58,080 nucleotides of DNA from a candidate division TA06 bacterium (lineage in GTDB: Bacteria; Hydrothermota; DG-26; E44-bin18). Within the stretch, counting starts at the first letter, position 1; each line of letters starts with the position of its first letter. This document shows, one piece after another, positions 1-7,963 of this stretch. The position numbers and the translations under genes were made by a program. The DNA is taken from NCBI GenBank assembly GCA_004376575.1, contig SOJN01000143.1:1-58080 (forward strand), written 5' to 3'. The notes below the pieces were generated by a model that saw only the letters and a program-made list of their open reading frames with translations, was not told the DNA's origin and searched no databases.

Positions 1-163
1 TGGGGGTCTGGGCTGTGGTGGCTTGAACATTTGAACGGGGGGGTGGTTGGCGGAGTGGTGGTGCGGTGGTTGAACAGGGCCGGGGGTCTGGGTGTGTGGT
101 GGTTGAATAGGGTCGGGCGGCGTGGTTGGGCTGGTTGAACGGGGCTGTGCGGGGGGAGGGGAA
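1..163. repeat. GTTGAAC-rich G-strand repeat, left flank of tRNA cluster
   Basis: A strongly G/T-biased stretch made of shuffled modules that each end in GGTTGAAC. Positions 1-75 are an almost exact reverse complement of 836-909, with one G-run length difference and one substitution. The tRNA cluster is therefore bracketed by the same repeat family in opposite orientation. No gene is visible here. A tuf or further tRNA gene might lie just beyond the left edge. Confidence 0.85.
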
Positions 164-237
164 AGCGGGAGACGGGATTCGAACCCGCGACCGTCTGCTT
201 GGAAGGCAGACGCTCTACCAGTCTGAGCTACTCCCGC
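164..237 (-). tRNA. tRNA-Gly (anticodon TCC)
   Basis: Read on the minus strand, the 7-bp acceptor stem (GCGGGAG with CTCCCGC) is perfect. The T-loop is TTCGAAT. The anticodon loop CTTCCAA gives anticodon TCC on a 5-bp stem that can extend to 7 bp. The discriminator is T and CCA is not encoded. It is the last of three tRNAs in the order Thr-Tyr-Gly. Confidence 0.97.
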
Positions 238-400
238 ACCGTTACTGACGACAATCGAAAATCGAAGATCGAAAACGAAAGAACGAAGGATAGAGAACGA
301 AAAACGAGAAGACGTTTATGGTGACTAGCTATCAGTTGCCTAACACGAAGACCATGTCACAAGCTTACAGCGTACAGCGCACAGAGTACAGCACTTAGTG
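238..400. repeat. Degenerate short tandem repeats (ATCGAAAACGAA and ACAGCGTACAGC types)
   Basis: The spacer between tRNA-Gly and tRNA-Tyr contains runs of ATCGAAAATCGAAGATCG type at 250-305 and an ACAGCGTACAGCGCACAGAG type run at 365-393. No gene is seen. Similar degenerate patches occur in other intergenic spaces of the window. Confidence 0.6.
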
Positions 401-482
401 TGGGCAGGGAAGGATTCGAACCTCCGTAGGCTTTGCCAGCAGATTTACAGTCTGCCCCCTTTGGCCACTCGGGTACCTGCCC
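401..482 (-). tRNA. tRNA-Tyr (anticodon GTA)
   Basis: Minus-strand tRNA with acceptor stem GGGCAGG/CCTGCCC and T-loop TTCGAAT. The anticodon loop CTGTAAA gives GTA. A long variable arm marks it as a class II tRNA, as expected for bacterial tRNA-Tyr. The discriminator is A and CCA is not encoded. Confidence 0.96.
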
Positions 483-512
483 CCCTAAACACGAAGAGAC
501 GAAAATCGAAAA

Positions 513-602
513 CGAAATAGGTCCGACCCATCATAGATGGGGCGAGGCATATTTCGTCCTGAGCGAAGTCGAGAGCGCAGCGAGCGACGCAGTCGAAGGA
601 TC
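513..602 (+). repeat. Composite palindromic element A+C, copy 1
   Basis: Module A runs 513-556. The outer arms CGAAATA (513-519) and TATTTCG (550-556) enclose an inner hairpin CCCATC-ATA-GATGGG (528-542). Module C follows at 557-602: it starts TCCTGAGC and ends GTCGAAGGAT. Other A+C copies are at 29640-29866 (minus) and 57650-57806. It sits between tRNA-Tyr and tRNA-Thr, so it would be part of the tRNA precursor transcript. Confidence 0.8.
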
Positions 603-675
603 TCGCTCAGAACTCGTGTACAAAACGCGGAAATCAAGGAGCGAAAATCCAAAAACACCCTCCATTCAGTTCCTG

Positions 676-747
676 AGCTGGCGGAGGGAATCGAACCCCC
701 GACAGGCTGATTACAAATCAGCTACTCTACCTCTGAGTTACGCCAGC
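676..747 (-). tRNA. tRNA-Thr (anticodon TGT)
   Basis: Minus-strand tRNA with acceptor stem GCTGGCG/CGCCAGC and T-loop TTCGATT. The anticodon loop TTTGTAA gives TGT on stem GCTGA/TCAGC. It is the first tRNA of the cluster and begins only about 5 nt after the predicted transcription start of the promoter at 759-787. The discriminator base reads T. Confidence 0.96.
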
Positions 748-758
748 AACCACCGAGG

Positions 759-787
759 ATGATACAAAACTCCCCCGTGATTGTCAA
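759..787 (-). promoter_or_regulatory. Sigma70 promoter of the tRNA-Thr-Tyr-Gly operon
   Basis: On the minus strand a perfect -35 TTGACA (787-782) is followed after 17 nt by TATCAT (764-759). The predicted start near 752 lies just upstream of the mature tRNA-Thr 5' end at 747. This fits a stable-RNA promoter. Confidence 0.85.
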
Positions 788-830
788 CAAGACTCGCTGT
801 GCTAGATACACTTCCCTTCCCCACCTCCCA

Positions 831-1150
831 ACCCGGTTCAATCACCGCACCACCACTCCGCCAACCACCCCCCGTTCAAATGTTCAAGCCACCACAGCCC
901 AGACCCCCAGCCCCGTTCAACCACCACACACCCACGCCGCCCAGCCCGGTTCAACCACCCAAGCCCTCTACACAACCCGGTTCAAATGTTCCAACCACCG
1001 CACCCACTCCACTGCCCTGTTCAACGACCACACCACCACTCCACACACCTTGTTCAAGGGTTCAACTAGCCCAACCACGCCGCACAACCCCTGTTCAAGA
1101 GTTCAACGACCCAAGCCCTCTACACAGCCCGGTTCAATTGTTCAAGGGTT
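831..1150. repeat. GTTCAA-rich repeat array, right flank of tRNA cluster
   Basis: This gene-free stretch is C/A-biased and holds about 13 copies of GTTCAA separated by CCACC-rich modules. A 42-bp direct repeat occurs at 950-991 and 1102-1143 with 3 mismatches. The segment 836-909 is the reverse complement of 1-75. Long proline-rich open frames across it are by-products of its composition and are not called as genes. Confidence 0.85.
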
Positions 1151-1182
1151 GAACGCCCACTGCACGGCGTGAGTCGTAGGGT

Positions 1183-3039
1183 TTAGTATTGGATATGCAG
1201 GAGGTAGGAATCCTCATGTTTGAAAAGCACCTTCAGGTGTTTGGCTGTAAACAGGTCAAAAAGCTTCTTCTGCTCTGAATTGTCCCAATTGAAATAGTCG
1301 AACATATCATTCAGCCTGTAGGCCTCCGTGCTATTGTACAAAATGTCTGTAATCCCTTCTTGCTTCAACTGCGTCAGCAGGTCATCCACAGTCTCTGACC
1401 GTTTCATCATCTCCACTATGATCGTCTTATCGTATGCGGAGTTAGCCTCGTAGTTCCTCTTCATGTAGTATGTTCTCGCCTCACCGACAAAAAGGACCTT
1501 TGCGTCTCCTGGAAGACTCGCGTTGGCAAACTGCATGACTGGATAGTGCTCAAGCCGCTCGGTAAGGTATTCTTCCTTAGTCTCTCTGCCGAAGACGACC
1601 GCACCGGGATCAAAAAGGTCTGTTGTCAGATTCAGGGTAAAGACTATGTTGTAAAGAAGACTTGCCCCCAACACTGGCCAGATCACCCATGCAAGGGATC
1701 TTTTCCTCAGATATCTGTCGCAGCAATACCCTATCCACAGAGACAGCAGTGCGATTCCTGCCAGATAGTATCTTGTATTTATTATGGTCGCGGCCCAGAA
1801 AAAGAAGAGTATTGCGGCAAAGCCGAGCAAGTATCTCACATCCCTGTTCACCTTCCTCACAAAAAGGAATGGAATCAGGAATATGAGGAAGAGTGGACCT
1901 ATCTGTGAGGCTGAGCCGAAGTTTTTGTGCCTGAAGGTCATGTCCCAGGGGAGTCTAAGGAAATGGACAGGATGAAGAGCAGTCTTTCCAGAAGTAAAAC
2001 CGATACTCACCTTTTGATATTCACCCACCCCAAATATGTTACTGAGTGCGGGATAGACAGGGTTGCCGGTATAGATGAGACTCTTGATGAACCAGGGAGA
2101 TGATACAAGAAGGGCAAAAATCCCGAAGAAGATTACGGATTTCAAGATGAGAGCCAGACCTCTTTTGTCAAAAGCGAGTCGAAGGAGCACAAGAAGAAGG
2201 CAGGCAACGAAAAAGTACAGTCCTGTATATTTGGTGCCCATGGCAAAACCGCAGAGGACCGCAGAAAGGAAGAGCCACTTGCTCTCTTTTTCGTTGAACC
2301 ACATGAAGAGCGCAAATATTGACGTTATTTCAAAAAGGAGAAGACCTAGATCGTGCGTCGCCATTCCGGATAGTATGCCCACGGAAGGAACAAGATAGAA
2401 CACTGTCGAGCCGATTGCAGCGGCCCTCCTGTTTACGAATCTCCTGCCAATTGAAAAGACAACGAGTGCTGAGGTTATGCCAAAAAGCAAGTTTATCAGC
2501 TTAGCTATCTGGTCTCCATCGAGCAGCAGCATGGAGAAGGTATAAACCGCCTCCACATTCAGCGGGTAGTTAGTGTAAACATTGTATGGCCTGAACTGGA
2601 TGGCGTGATTCATTATTGACCAGTTCGAGTGAGCAAGGTGCGCCGTAAGGGTGTCATAGAAAACAGGCGGAGATAGAGCACTTACCAGGTTAAACAGGCC
2701 GGCCAAAACAGCGACCATCACCATCAGGAAAGAAGAAAACTCTCTTGCCCTTACAGTCCTTATCCAGTTGAAGAAGCTCTTTAGAAGCTCTACAACCTCT
2801 TTATAGGAGACGCCCAGAAGGGCTAGGAACACAATCCAGGCAATTGTGGGATAAAGGAGTCTGGCCAGCCCGAGAAATAGTGTCAAGATGGCGGTGAATC
2901 CCAGGCCAATTGCCCACCCAAATAGAAATGAAGAGAGATTGGCGACCTTTGCTAACCCGGCCCATTTCAGCAATCTGAGCCCGAATGCAGAAAGGACAAG
3001 GAAGATAATGAGCGAAAGAAGAACTTCTCCAAGTATCAT
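1183..3039 (-). CDS. GT-C family membrane glycosyltransferase (GT39/ArnT-like)
   Basis: A 618-residue multipass membrane protein with about 11-12 hydrophobic segments. After the first segments, a periplasmic loop carries PPVFYDTLTAHLAHSNW (Asp near residue 129) and a downstream YPLN (about 158-161). This resembles the first-loop Asp region of PMT_2-type GT-C enzymes, which move a sugar from a polyprenyl-phosphate donor outside the membrane. The C-terminal 120 residues are soluble and probably periplasmic. It has its own promoter at 3072-3100 and is divergent from the flippase at 3168. The acceptor cannot be told from sequence. The family call is firm; the substrate is unknown. Confidence 0.75.
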   Translation of the reverse strand: MILGEVLLSLIIFLVLSAFGLRLLKWAGLAKVANLSSFLFGWAIGLGFTAILTLFLGLARLLYPTIAWIVFLALLGVSYKEVVELLKSFFNWIRTVRAREFSSFLMVMVAVLAGLFNLVSALSPPVFYDTLTAHLAHSNWSIMNHAIQFRPYNVYTNYPLNVEAVYTFSMLLLDGDQIAKLINLLFGITSALVVFSIGRRFVNRRAAAIGSTVFYLVPSVGILSGMATHDLGLLLFEITSIFALFMWFNEKESKWLFLSAVLCGFAMGTKYTGLYFFVACLLLVLLRLAFDKRGLALILKSVIFFGIFALLVSSPWFIKSLIYTGNPVYPALSNIFGVGEYQKVSIGFTSGKTALHPVHFLRLPWDMTFRHKNFGSASQIGPLFLIFLIPFLFVRKVNRDVRYLLGFAAILFFFWAATIINTRYYLAGIALLSLWIGYCCDRYLRKRSLAWVIWPVLGASLLYNIVFTLNLTTDLFDPGAVVFGRETKEEYLTERLEHYPVMQFANASLPGDAKVLFVGEARTYYMKRNYEANSAYDKTIIVEMMKRSETVDDLLTQLKQEGITDILYNSTEAYRLNDMFDYFNWDNSEQKKLFDLFTAKHLKVLFKHEDSYLLHIQY

Positions 3040-3071
3040 AGAAGTTACCTGCTCTTTCCCGAACCGCCTCC

Positions 3072-3100
3072 ATTCTAATTGGGGACATCTCCCCAGTCAA
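3072..3100 (-). promoter_or_regulatory. Sigma70 promoter of the GT-C glycosyltransferase gene
   Basis: Minus-strand TTGACT (3100-3095), 17-nt spacer, TAGAAT (3077-3072). The spacer contains a GGGGA-4 nt-TCCCC inverted repeat (3081-3094), placed where an operator could act. The start codon is about 35 nt from the predicted transcription start. Confidence 0.7.
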
Positions 3101-3123
3101 GCTGACAATTTCCACGCGTTTTT

Positions 3124-3158
3124 TGTACTTTGTACTTCGCACTTTGTACTTTATGCTT
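3124..3158. repeat. TTTGTACTT short tandem repeat
   Basis: Degenerate 9-11 bp repeats (TTTGTACTT, TTTGTACTTCGCAC, TTTGTACTTTATG) fill the space just before the flippase start. Similar GTACTTCGTACTT text occurs at 10317-10345. Confidence 0.6.
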
Positions 3159-3167
3159 AGATGAGAT

Positions 3168-4484
3168 ATGTCTTCTACATCCTTTCTCTACAGAGGAAAA
3201 TACGCTGTCCTGGACAGGGTCGTCTTCTCCCTGTTCACCCTCACCTATGTTTTCCTGAGTGCAAGACTTATCCCCAAGGAGCAGTATGGCCTACTGATGA
3301 TTTCTCTCAGCATCGCAGCCTTCCTCAATCTGGCGAGCGAGGCCGGGGTTGGTAGTGCATTGATCAAGTATGGCTCTGAGGAAAGCGCAGACTTTGGGCG
3401 AGTTTTCTTTTCAGCCCTGACACTCAAGCTCATCTTTGTGATCGTCCTGTCAGTCCTGATAGTCTGTCTCTCTGGGCTTCTTGCACATCTGCTCAAGAAC
3501 GAGGGCCTTATCATCACGCTGAGGTCACTTCCGCTCCTGGCGCTCGCGACCTCTCTGAACAACATAATCAGACAGGCGATGCAAGCCAAACAGGCAGTGA
3601 AGAGATTATTCCTCGTTGACCTGACAGCACTCATAGTCCTGGCTCTTCTTTACGGTTCTTTGAGAATGGCCGGCAGACTCGACTCAGCGCTTACCGTAAT
3701 CATTCTCGTTTCCTCATCGACTCTTGCGGCTGCCGTTTTCGGTGCCGTAACGTGGCTAACGAGGCAGAGGCTCGCGGTCAAGGTGAGTGGTAAGATGATG
3801 CTGCAACTAGTTAACTTCGGGAAGTACTCAAGCGCCTCGGAGTTGAGCACAGTCGTCTACTCGAGGATCGACACTATCATGATAGGCTATTTTCTCACCG
3901 CCATTGCTGCCGCCAAATACAACGCTGCCTGGGTCCTGAGCTATGGAGTCAATCTGTTCTTGGGTGCAATATCACTACTTGCATTCCCGGCTTCTTCACG
4001 AGCTCATTCTGTGGGAGACAAACAGACTCTGAAGAAAATATATGAGAAGACGACAGGTGTGGCTCTCAGCTTCACAGTTCCACTGTCGATCATTCTGGTC
4101 GTCTTTGCCGATCAGATAATAGCACTCCTTTACTCGAACAGATTCCCTGAAGCCGCGATAGTGCTGAGGATTCTGGCGATATGGTGGCTGGTCAAGCCTT
4201 TCGGCAACATGGCCGGCAACGTCTTTTATGGGATGGGCAAGCCAAAAGTCCTCGCAATGCTAACCTCTGCATGTGCTGTTCTGAACGTACTGGGAAACCT
4301 GACACTGATTCCCCGGTACGGCATTGTGGGTGCGGCATGGGCAAGCGTCATCTCTTTCAGCATAAGTACATTCGCTGCCTACTTGCTCATGCGGAGGTGG
4401 CTCAAGGTCAGCATCAAGGGCATCGCCGCCGGTCTTGGAAGTGTATTCACACGAAAACGAAAAGTTGAGAGGATGAGTGGATGA
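3168..4484 (+). CDS. Polysaccharide flippase (MOP/Wzx-like)
   Basis: A 438-residue integral membrane protein with about 12 hydrophobic helices and no signal peptide. It resembles the polysaccharide-synthesis branch of the MOP exporters, which flip undecaprenyl-linked glycans across the inner membrane. Typical features are the N-terminal RGKYAVLDRVVF start, the SALIKYGSE segment near residues 61-69, and the paired C-terminal helices with small polar residues (LGNLTLIPRYGIVGAAWASV). The stop codon overlaps the likely start of the next GT4 gene at 4481 by 4 bp, so the two are probably translationally coupled. The ATG at 3168 is chosen because the hydrophobic N-terminus starts there. A second flippase lies at 21652-23121. 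Confidence 0.8.
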   Translation: MSSTSFLYRGKYAVLDRVVFSLFTLTYVFLSARLIPKEQYGLLMISLSIAAFLNLASEAGVGSALIKYGSEESADFGRVFFSALTLKLIFVIVLSVLIVCLSGLLAHLLKNEGLIITLRSLPLLALATSLNNIIRQAMQAKQAVKRLFLVDLTALIVLALLYGSLRMAGRLDSALTVIILVSSSTLAAAVFGAVTWLTRQRLAVKVSGKMMLQLVNFGKYSSASELSTVVYSRIDTIMIGYFLTAIAAAKYNAAWVLSYGVNLFLGAISLLAFPASSRAHSVGDKQTLKKIYEKTTGVALSFTVPLSIILVVFADQIIALLYSNRFPEAAIVLRILAIWWLVKPFGNMAGNVFYGMGKPKVLAMLTSACAVLNVLGNLTLIPRYGIVGAAWASVISFSISTFAAYLLMRRWLKVSIKGIAAGLGSVFTRKRKVERMSG

Positions 4485-5665
4485 GGATATGCTACTTCGG
4501 TTGCTATGACCCTGACTATCCCAGGAACAGGGTCATACTCAAGGGCTTGAGAAAGGTAGGGGTGGATCTCGCCGAGTGACATGCGCCGACCCTGATGCCA
4601 AAGAGAAGGTTCGGGCCTTTGAGTCTGCTTTCCCTTGTGTTCAGACTGCCGAAGGCCGCGCTTCGTCTCAAACACATCCACGATTCAATTGGCATCTATG
4701 AGGCTATGCTCGTCGGCTATCCGGGAGACTGGGCTAATTACCTGGTCATTCCTTTAGGAAAACTCCTGTCCGGCAGAAGAAAGGTTCCTCTCATTCTTGA
4801 CCAGTTCATCTCGCTGCACGAAAGCTATGTACATGACAAGGGAATGATAAGAGAGGGTTCACTGTTAGCTCTCTGCTGTCGGATCACAGATCATATGTCT
4901 TCACGGTTTGCGAGTCTTGTTCTTCTCGACACAGAAGAGCACATCAGCCTGTTCAGACAAAGACTGGATCTAACCGTGACCGAGTTCAGAAGGATCTTTG
5001 TGGGCACAGATGAGGACGTTTTCTATCCAAGGAAGAGTGAAGGTAAGACTTCGCAATTCACCGTACTCTTCTATGGTTCGATGATTCCGCTTCAGGGTGT
5101 GGAGTTCATCATTCGAGCTGGGGCCCTGCTGAGGGATGAGCAGATCGAATTCAAGATTATCGGGCCGCGAGCCTCCACTGGATTCGCCCAGGCACGTACC
5201 CTTGCAGATCAGCTCAAGGCCGACAACATAAGATTTCAGGACGGCCTACCGTATGGAACTCTGCCCGATCTAATCGCGGAGGCGGATATCTGCCTCGGGA
5301 TATTTGGCACGACTGAAAAGGCAAAATCGGTTATACCCAATAAGGCATTTGAAGCGATAGCAATGGCCAAGCCGCTGATCACGGGAGATTCCCCTGCCGC
5401 AAGAGAGGTTTTTACTTCAGGCCAAAATGTACTCCTGTGTCAAATGGGGTCACCAAAAGCTCTGGCAGATGCTATCCGCACCCTGATGAATGATGATGCA
5501 CTCAGACAGAATATCGCCAAAGCAGGCTACAAGCTGTTCACTGAAAAATTCACAACAGAACGAATCGGCGCCGAAGTTCTCAAGTGCATAAGCGAAGCGA
5601 TGTCAAAAGTCCAAAAGTCCATGCCTGTCCCCAATGCCGATATGGCGTCGAGGCCTGCAAATTGA
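4481..5665 (+). CDS. GT4 glycosyltransferase interrupted by in-frame TGA (4577-4579)
   Basis: The gene begins at ATG 4481, overlapping the flippase stop. It reads MRICYFGCYDPDYPRNRVIL and on to GVDLAE, then meets TGA at 4577-4579. It continues in the same frame as HAPTLMPKRRFG to 5665. Without read-through, only 356 residues from ATG 4595 could be made, lacking the first Rossmann strand of the GT-B N-domain. The C-domain is intact, with a sugar-nucleotide pocket around PNKAFEAIAMAKPLI. The stop may be a mutation or sequencing error; in relatives I recall a Cys near this spot, one base from TGA. The C-terminal tail after LKCISEA (about 18 residues) is encoded by a repeat that recurs at 48041-48095. 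Confidence 0.75.
5604..5632 (+). repeat. Family B repeat, partial copy in GT4 3' end
   Basis: CAAAAGTCCAAAAGTCC followed by ATGCCTGTCCCC matches the 5' part of the element at 48095-48041 (minus) with two substitutions. It encodes the SKVQKSMPVPN tail of the glycosyltransferase. Confidence 0.75.
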
Positions 5666-5765
5666 ATCTCCCACAGCAGAGGAGACCAGAAGCTCACGCC
5701 TGCTTCGTACTTAGCACCACGCTATGCATTCCCAAAACCTCTTACCCCCAATGCGTCCTCTGCGG

Positions 5766-6287
5766 CTATCTTTCAGAAGTCAGGACTGAATCCAGCAGCC
5801 CATTGCGCCCAGCACCATAGACCTTATATTGACCCGCGACCTTGCCCCTTACTTCTAAAGGGACATAGAATACTATGCCTTTACTATCCGGCGACCATGT
5901 TGGCGGGTCCAGATCTGACATGTCCACTGCCACACCGGACTCAGCGTATGGATTTCTGTATCCTCTGGGAAGGATCGCAGGGCCTGTAGAACCAATGTCA
6001 GTCATTCTGACGCGATCCATGCCTTTAGCGCCTGCTATTGAGGATTGATCATCAGAAGATTTCCCCAAATCTTCCAGCACTTCCTTAACAGTCGTGTTAA
6101 TGTGAGCTGGATAGGATCCTCTGGATCTGTCCGAGAAGTCTTCGGCTACTAGCTGCAGCACATACATGTTACCTATTACTCTCGGACCCCTAGGGCGAGT
6201 CCGCATCTCGTAGACGCCCGCCGCGATGGCAAGGAACACGGCTGCTGGAAAGACAACCTTGAATATAAACTCTTTTCTTCGATTCAT
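5766..6287 (-). CDS. Pseudopilin-like secreted protein, paralog 1
   Basis: About 173 residues with an N-terminal membrane anchor (VVFPAAVFLAIAAGVY) and then a globular domain. The domain has the landmarks NMYVLQLVAEDF, GSYPAHINTTVKEVL, RNPY, GIVFYVPL and YKVYGAGRNGLL. This is the layout of GspG/type IV pseudopilin C-domains (helix, YP, NPY, G-rich tail). A canonical prepilin peptidase site (G before FTLIE) is absent. ATG 6287 is preferred over 6293 because GAGGAG lies 6 nt before it. The stop of the preceding small ORF (6298-6300) lies just upstream, which suggests coupling. It is one of three tandem paralogs. Confidence 0.65.
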   Translation of the reverse strand: MNRRKEFIFKVVFPAAVFLAIAAGVYEMRTRPRGPRVIGNMYVLQLVAEDFSDRSRGSYPAHINTTVKEVLEDLGKSSDDQSSIAGAKGMDRVRMTDIGSTGPAILPRGYRNPYAESGVAVDMSDLDPPTWSPDSKGIVFYVPLEVRGKVAGQYKVYGAGRNGLLDSVLTSER

Positions 6288-6297
6288 TGACATCTCC

Positions 6298-6546
6298 TCA
6301 GTCCGCCAGCTTCACGGCGGTGTTCCCCTTAGGTACAAGGGTTGTGTCGCCCAACCATTCCACGAATTCTCCAATCGTCATTCCACTCATTGATGCCAAC
6401 CACAACTTCCAAGCAACTATTACGGCATATCCCTCGTTGATACGGCGAGTCAAGCCCAGCGTACAGTCAGCCCTCCAGTCTGATAGTTCGGATCTTGGCT
6501 CGCTCCCTGACACTATGACAGTTCTATTCCGCTTGGAGACAGGCAC
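6298..6546 (-). CDS. Small 'SGMTIG' companion protein
   Basis: An 82-residue frame from GTG 6546. Its C-terminus reads SGMTIGEFVEWLGDTTLV and ends KLAD; a homologous remnant precedes another pseudopilin at 7964-8074. The frame stays open and protein-like upstream to the stop of paralog 2 (6598-6600), adding about 17 residues but no good start codon. Its stop is followed at once by the Shine-Dalgarno of the next gene. Function unknown. The repeated pairing with pseudopilin-like genes suggests a linked role. Confidence 0.5.
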   Translation of the reverse strand: MPVSKRNRTVIVSGSEPRSELSDWRADCTLGLTRRINEGYAVIVAWKLWLASMSGMTIGEFVEWLGDTTLVPKGNTAVKLAD

Positions 6547-6597
6547 GATCCGGCTGACGTACTTGGAAGGAAAATCATCGCAAATCTCTATCGTCGC

Positions 6598-7131
6598 TTA
6601 TTCGCTAGAAGATAGAACCAAATCGACCAACCCTTCTCGACCTAAGCCGTAAATTTTGTACCCCGTGGCCAGCTTGCCCTTTACACCCAAAGGAACATAA
6701 AATACCATCCCCGCACTTTCCGGCGTCCATACGGGAGGAGGCACAGCCAAGGTAGCCACGACTGGACTCGAGTCATTGTATGGATTTCTGAATGCGTCCG
6801 GAAGCAACGCAGGTCCCACTGAACCTACCTTGCCCCTGCTAACGGGGTCGAGCCCCCGAGCACCCGCTATGGAGGACTCGTCGTCGGAGGGCCTTCCCAA
6901 ATCCCCCAGAACCTCCTTGACTGACGTGTTGATGCTAGCCGGATAGACTCCTCCCGTTTCTCGAGAAAAATCTTTGGCTGCCAACCTCAAGGTATACATA
7001 TTGTCTTTTGCGGCGAGCCCCGGCCGCCGCAGGATCAGGTGAGGACTGAACACCACAAGCCCCCCCACAATGACTACTAGACCAAACACCGCAATTACAG
7101 CCAAGCGTAAAAGCCTTTTTGTACACTTCAT
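6598..7131 (-). CDS. Pseudopilin-like secreted protein, paralog 2
   Basis: A 177-residue protein with a clear N-terminal membrane segment (VIAVFGLVVIVGGLVVF). It has the same landmarks as its neighbours: NMYTLRLAAKDF, GVYPASINTSVKEVL, GDLGRPSDDESSIAGARG, FRNPY, GMVFYVPLGVKG, YKIYGLGREGLV. No canonical prepilin cleavage motif is seen, so it may be a membrane-anchored or minor pseudopilin-like protein. Its TAA stop is followed in the same frame by a 99-codon open stretch that includes the 'SGMTIG' companion. Confidence 0.65.
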   Translation of the reverse strand: MKCTKRLLRLAVIAVFGLVVIVGGLVVFSPHLILRRPGLAAKDNMYTLRLAAKDFSRETGGVYPASINTSVKEVLGDLGRPSDDESSIAGARGLDPVSRGKVGSVGPALLPDAFRNPYNDSSPVVATLAVPPPVWTPESAGMVFYVPLGVKGKLATGYKIYGLGREGLVDLVLSSSE

Positions 7132-7156
7132 CGGTCTTCCCTTAAGTACTCAGGAA

Positions 7157-7261
7157 TCATTGCACACCGTCCTCAATCGCCTGCTCTTGACCGAGACATT
7201 GTGAAGTAACACCGCCGACGCTAAATAGCAAAATAGCTATTCCCGACAAAACTCTTTTCAT
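7157..7261 (-). CDS. Short secreted peptide ORF (34 aa)
   Basis: The ATG at 7261-7259 is preceded by a strong GGAGGG at 5-nt spacing. The 34 codons begin MKRVLSGIAILLFSVGGVTSQ, a signal-peptide-like start, then stop at 7157. The ATG overlaps the TGA of the frame before it (7261-7263). It may be the truncated 5' end of a larger exported protein. No family recognised. Confidence 0.35.
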   Translation of the reverse strand: MKRVLSGIAILLFSVGGVTSQCLGQEQAIEDGVQ

Positions 7262-7434
7262 CACACCCTCCGATGCAAGAGTGCCAATTTGTAAGGCATC
7301 CCTACCCTTCGTTTTCCAATCTTTGTTAAGGGCTCCAAGAACTCATCGTCTCCTTCAGATCTTCCTCCATATGCAACCCGATGCACAAAGGATTTCACGA
7401 CCAATGATGGGGCTTGACCGATCGTAACTGCAAG
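7261..7434 (-). CDS. Possible small protein following pseudopilin paralog 3 in frame
   Basis: Directly after the TAG of paralog 3 (7435-7437) the same frame stays open for 57 codons. It reads TIGQAPSLVVKSFVHRVAYG and on to LALLHRRV, ending in a TGA that overlaps the next ATG. It looks protein-like and faintly resembles the stretch after paralog 2 (SKYVSRIV). No convincing start codon or Shine-Dalgarno. It may be a decayed gene. Confidence 0.25.
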   Translation of the reverse strand, partial: LAVTIGQAPSLVVKSFVHRVAYGGRSEGDDEFLEPLTKIGKRRVGMPYKLALLHRRV

Positions 7435-7947
7435 CTACTCTTCACTAGATAGAACCAGACCAAGCAACCCATCTTTCCCGGCACCGTAAATCCTGTATCC
7501 GGTAGCCGTCTTGCCTTTGATTCCCTTAGGGGCATAGAAAACGGTCCCCGAGACCCGAGAAGACCAAGTAGGAGGATCAGTCAACGACATAGTGAGCGCC
7601 TCTGTTCGCCGAGAGAACGGGTTTCTGAAAGAGACCAGCAGCGCAGGTCCCGTGGACCCTATCTCAGTTCCTCTAACAGAATTGATTCCCTTCGCCCCAG
7701 CAATTGAGTATTCGTTGTCGGAAGTGTCCCCCAAGTCATCGAGAGCTTCCTTGACCGTGGTGTTAATGTCAGCGGGGCAATACCCCCCGGTCCACATCCT
7801 GAAGCCCTCGACTGCTGACTGCACCTCAAACATATTGGATTTTAGACTGATTAACCTAGGTCTCCTCACATTGATAAACCCAACAATACTAATGCACACG
7901 AGCAGTGCAGCAACGAATGATATTGTTAGTACTCTTGTTAAGTTCAT
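7435..7947 (-). CDS. Pseudopilin-like secreted protein, paralog 3
   Basis: A 170-residue protein with an N-terminal membrane segment (VLTISFVAALLVCISIVGFI). Its domain repeats the paralog landmarks: NMFEVQSAVEGF, GGYCPADINTTVKEAL, GDTSDNEYSIAGAKG, FRNPF, GTVFYAPKGIKGK, YRIYGAGKDGLLGL. A strong AAGGAG lies 7 nt before the ATG. It is the most upstream of the three tandem paralogs, and the promoter-like pair at 8068-8098 could serve the cluster. Confidence 0.65.
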   Translation of the reverse strand: MNLTRVLTISFVAALLVCISIVGFINVRRPRLISLKSNMFEVQSAVEGFRMWTGGYCPADINTTVKEALDDLGDTSDNEYSIAGAKGINSVRGTEIGSTGPALLVSFRNPFSRRTEALTMSLTDPPTWSSRVSGTVFYAPKGIKGKTATGYRIYGAGKDGLLGLVLSSEE

Positions 7948-7963
7948 TCGCTTTCTCCTTGCC

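Noticed and set aside
831-1150. CRISPR array
   Set aside because: The GTTCAA cores are too short and unevenly spaced, the spacers are themselves repeated, and no cas genes are present.
759-1172. Proline/threonine-rich open frames in two registers
   Set aside because: They arise from the GTTCAA/CCACC repeat composition, have no start signals and no protein-like features.
4577-4630. Selenocysteine insertion at the TGA of the GT4 gene
   Set aside because: The downstream stem is weak with a 16-nt loop, GT4 enzymes are not known selenoproteins, and no selenocysteine genes are in view. Kept only as a remote option.
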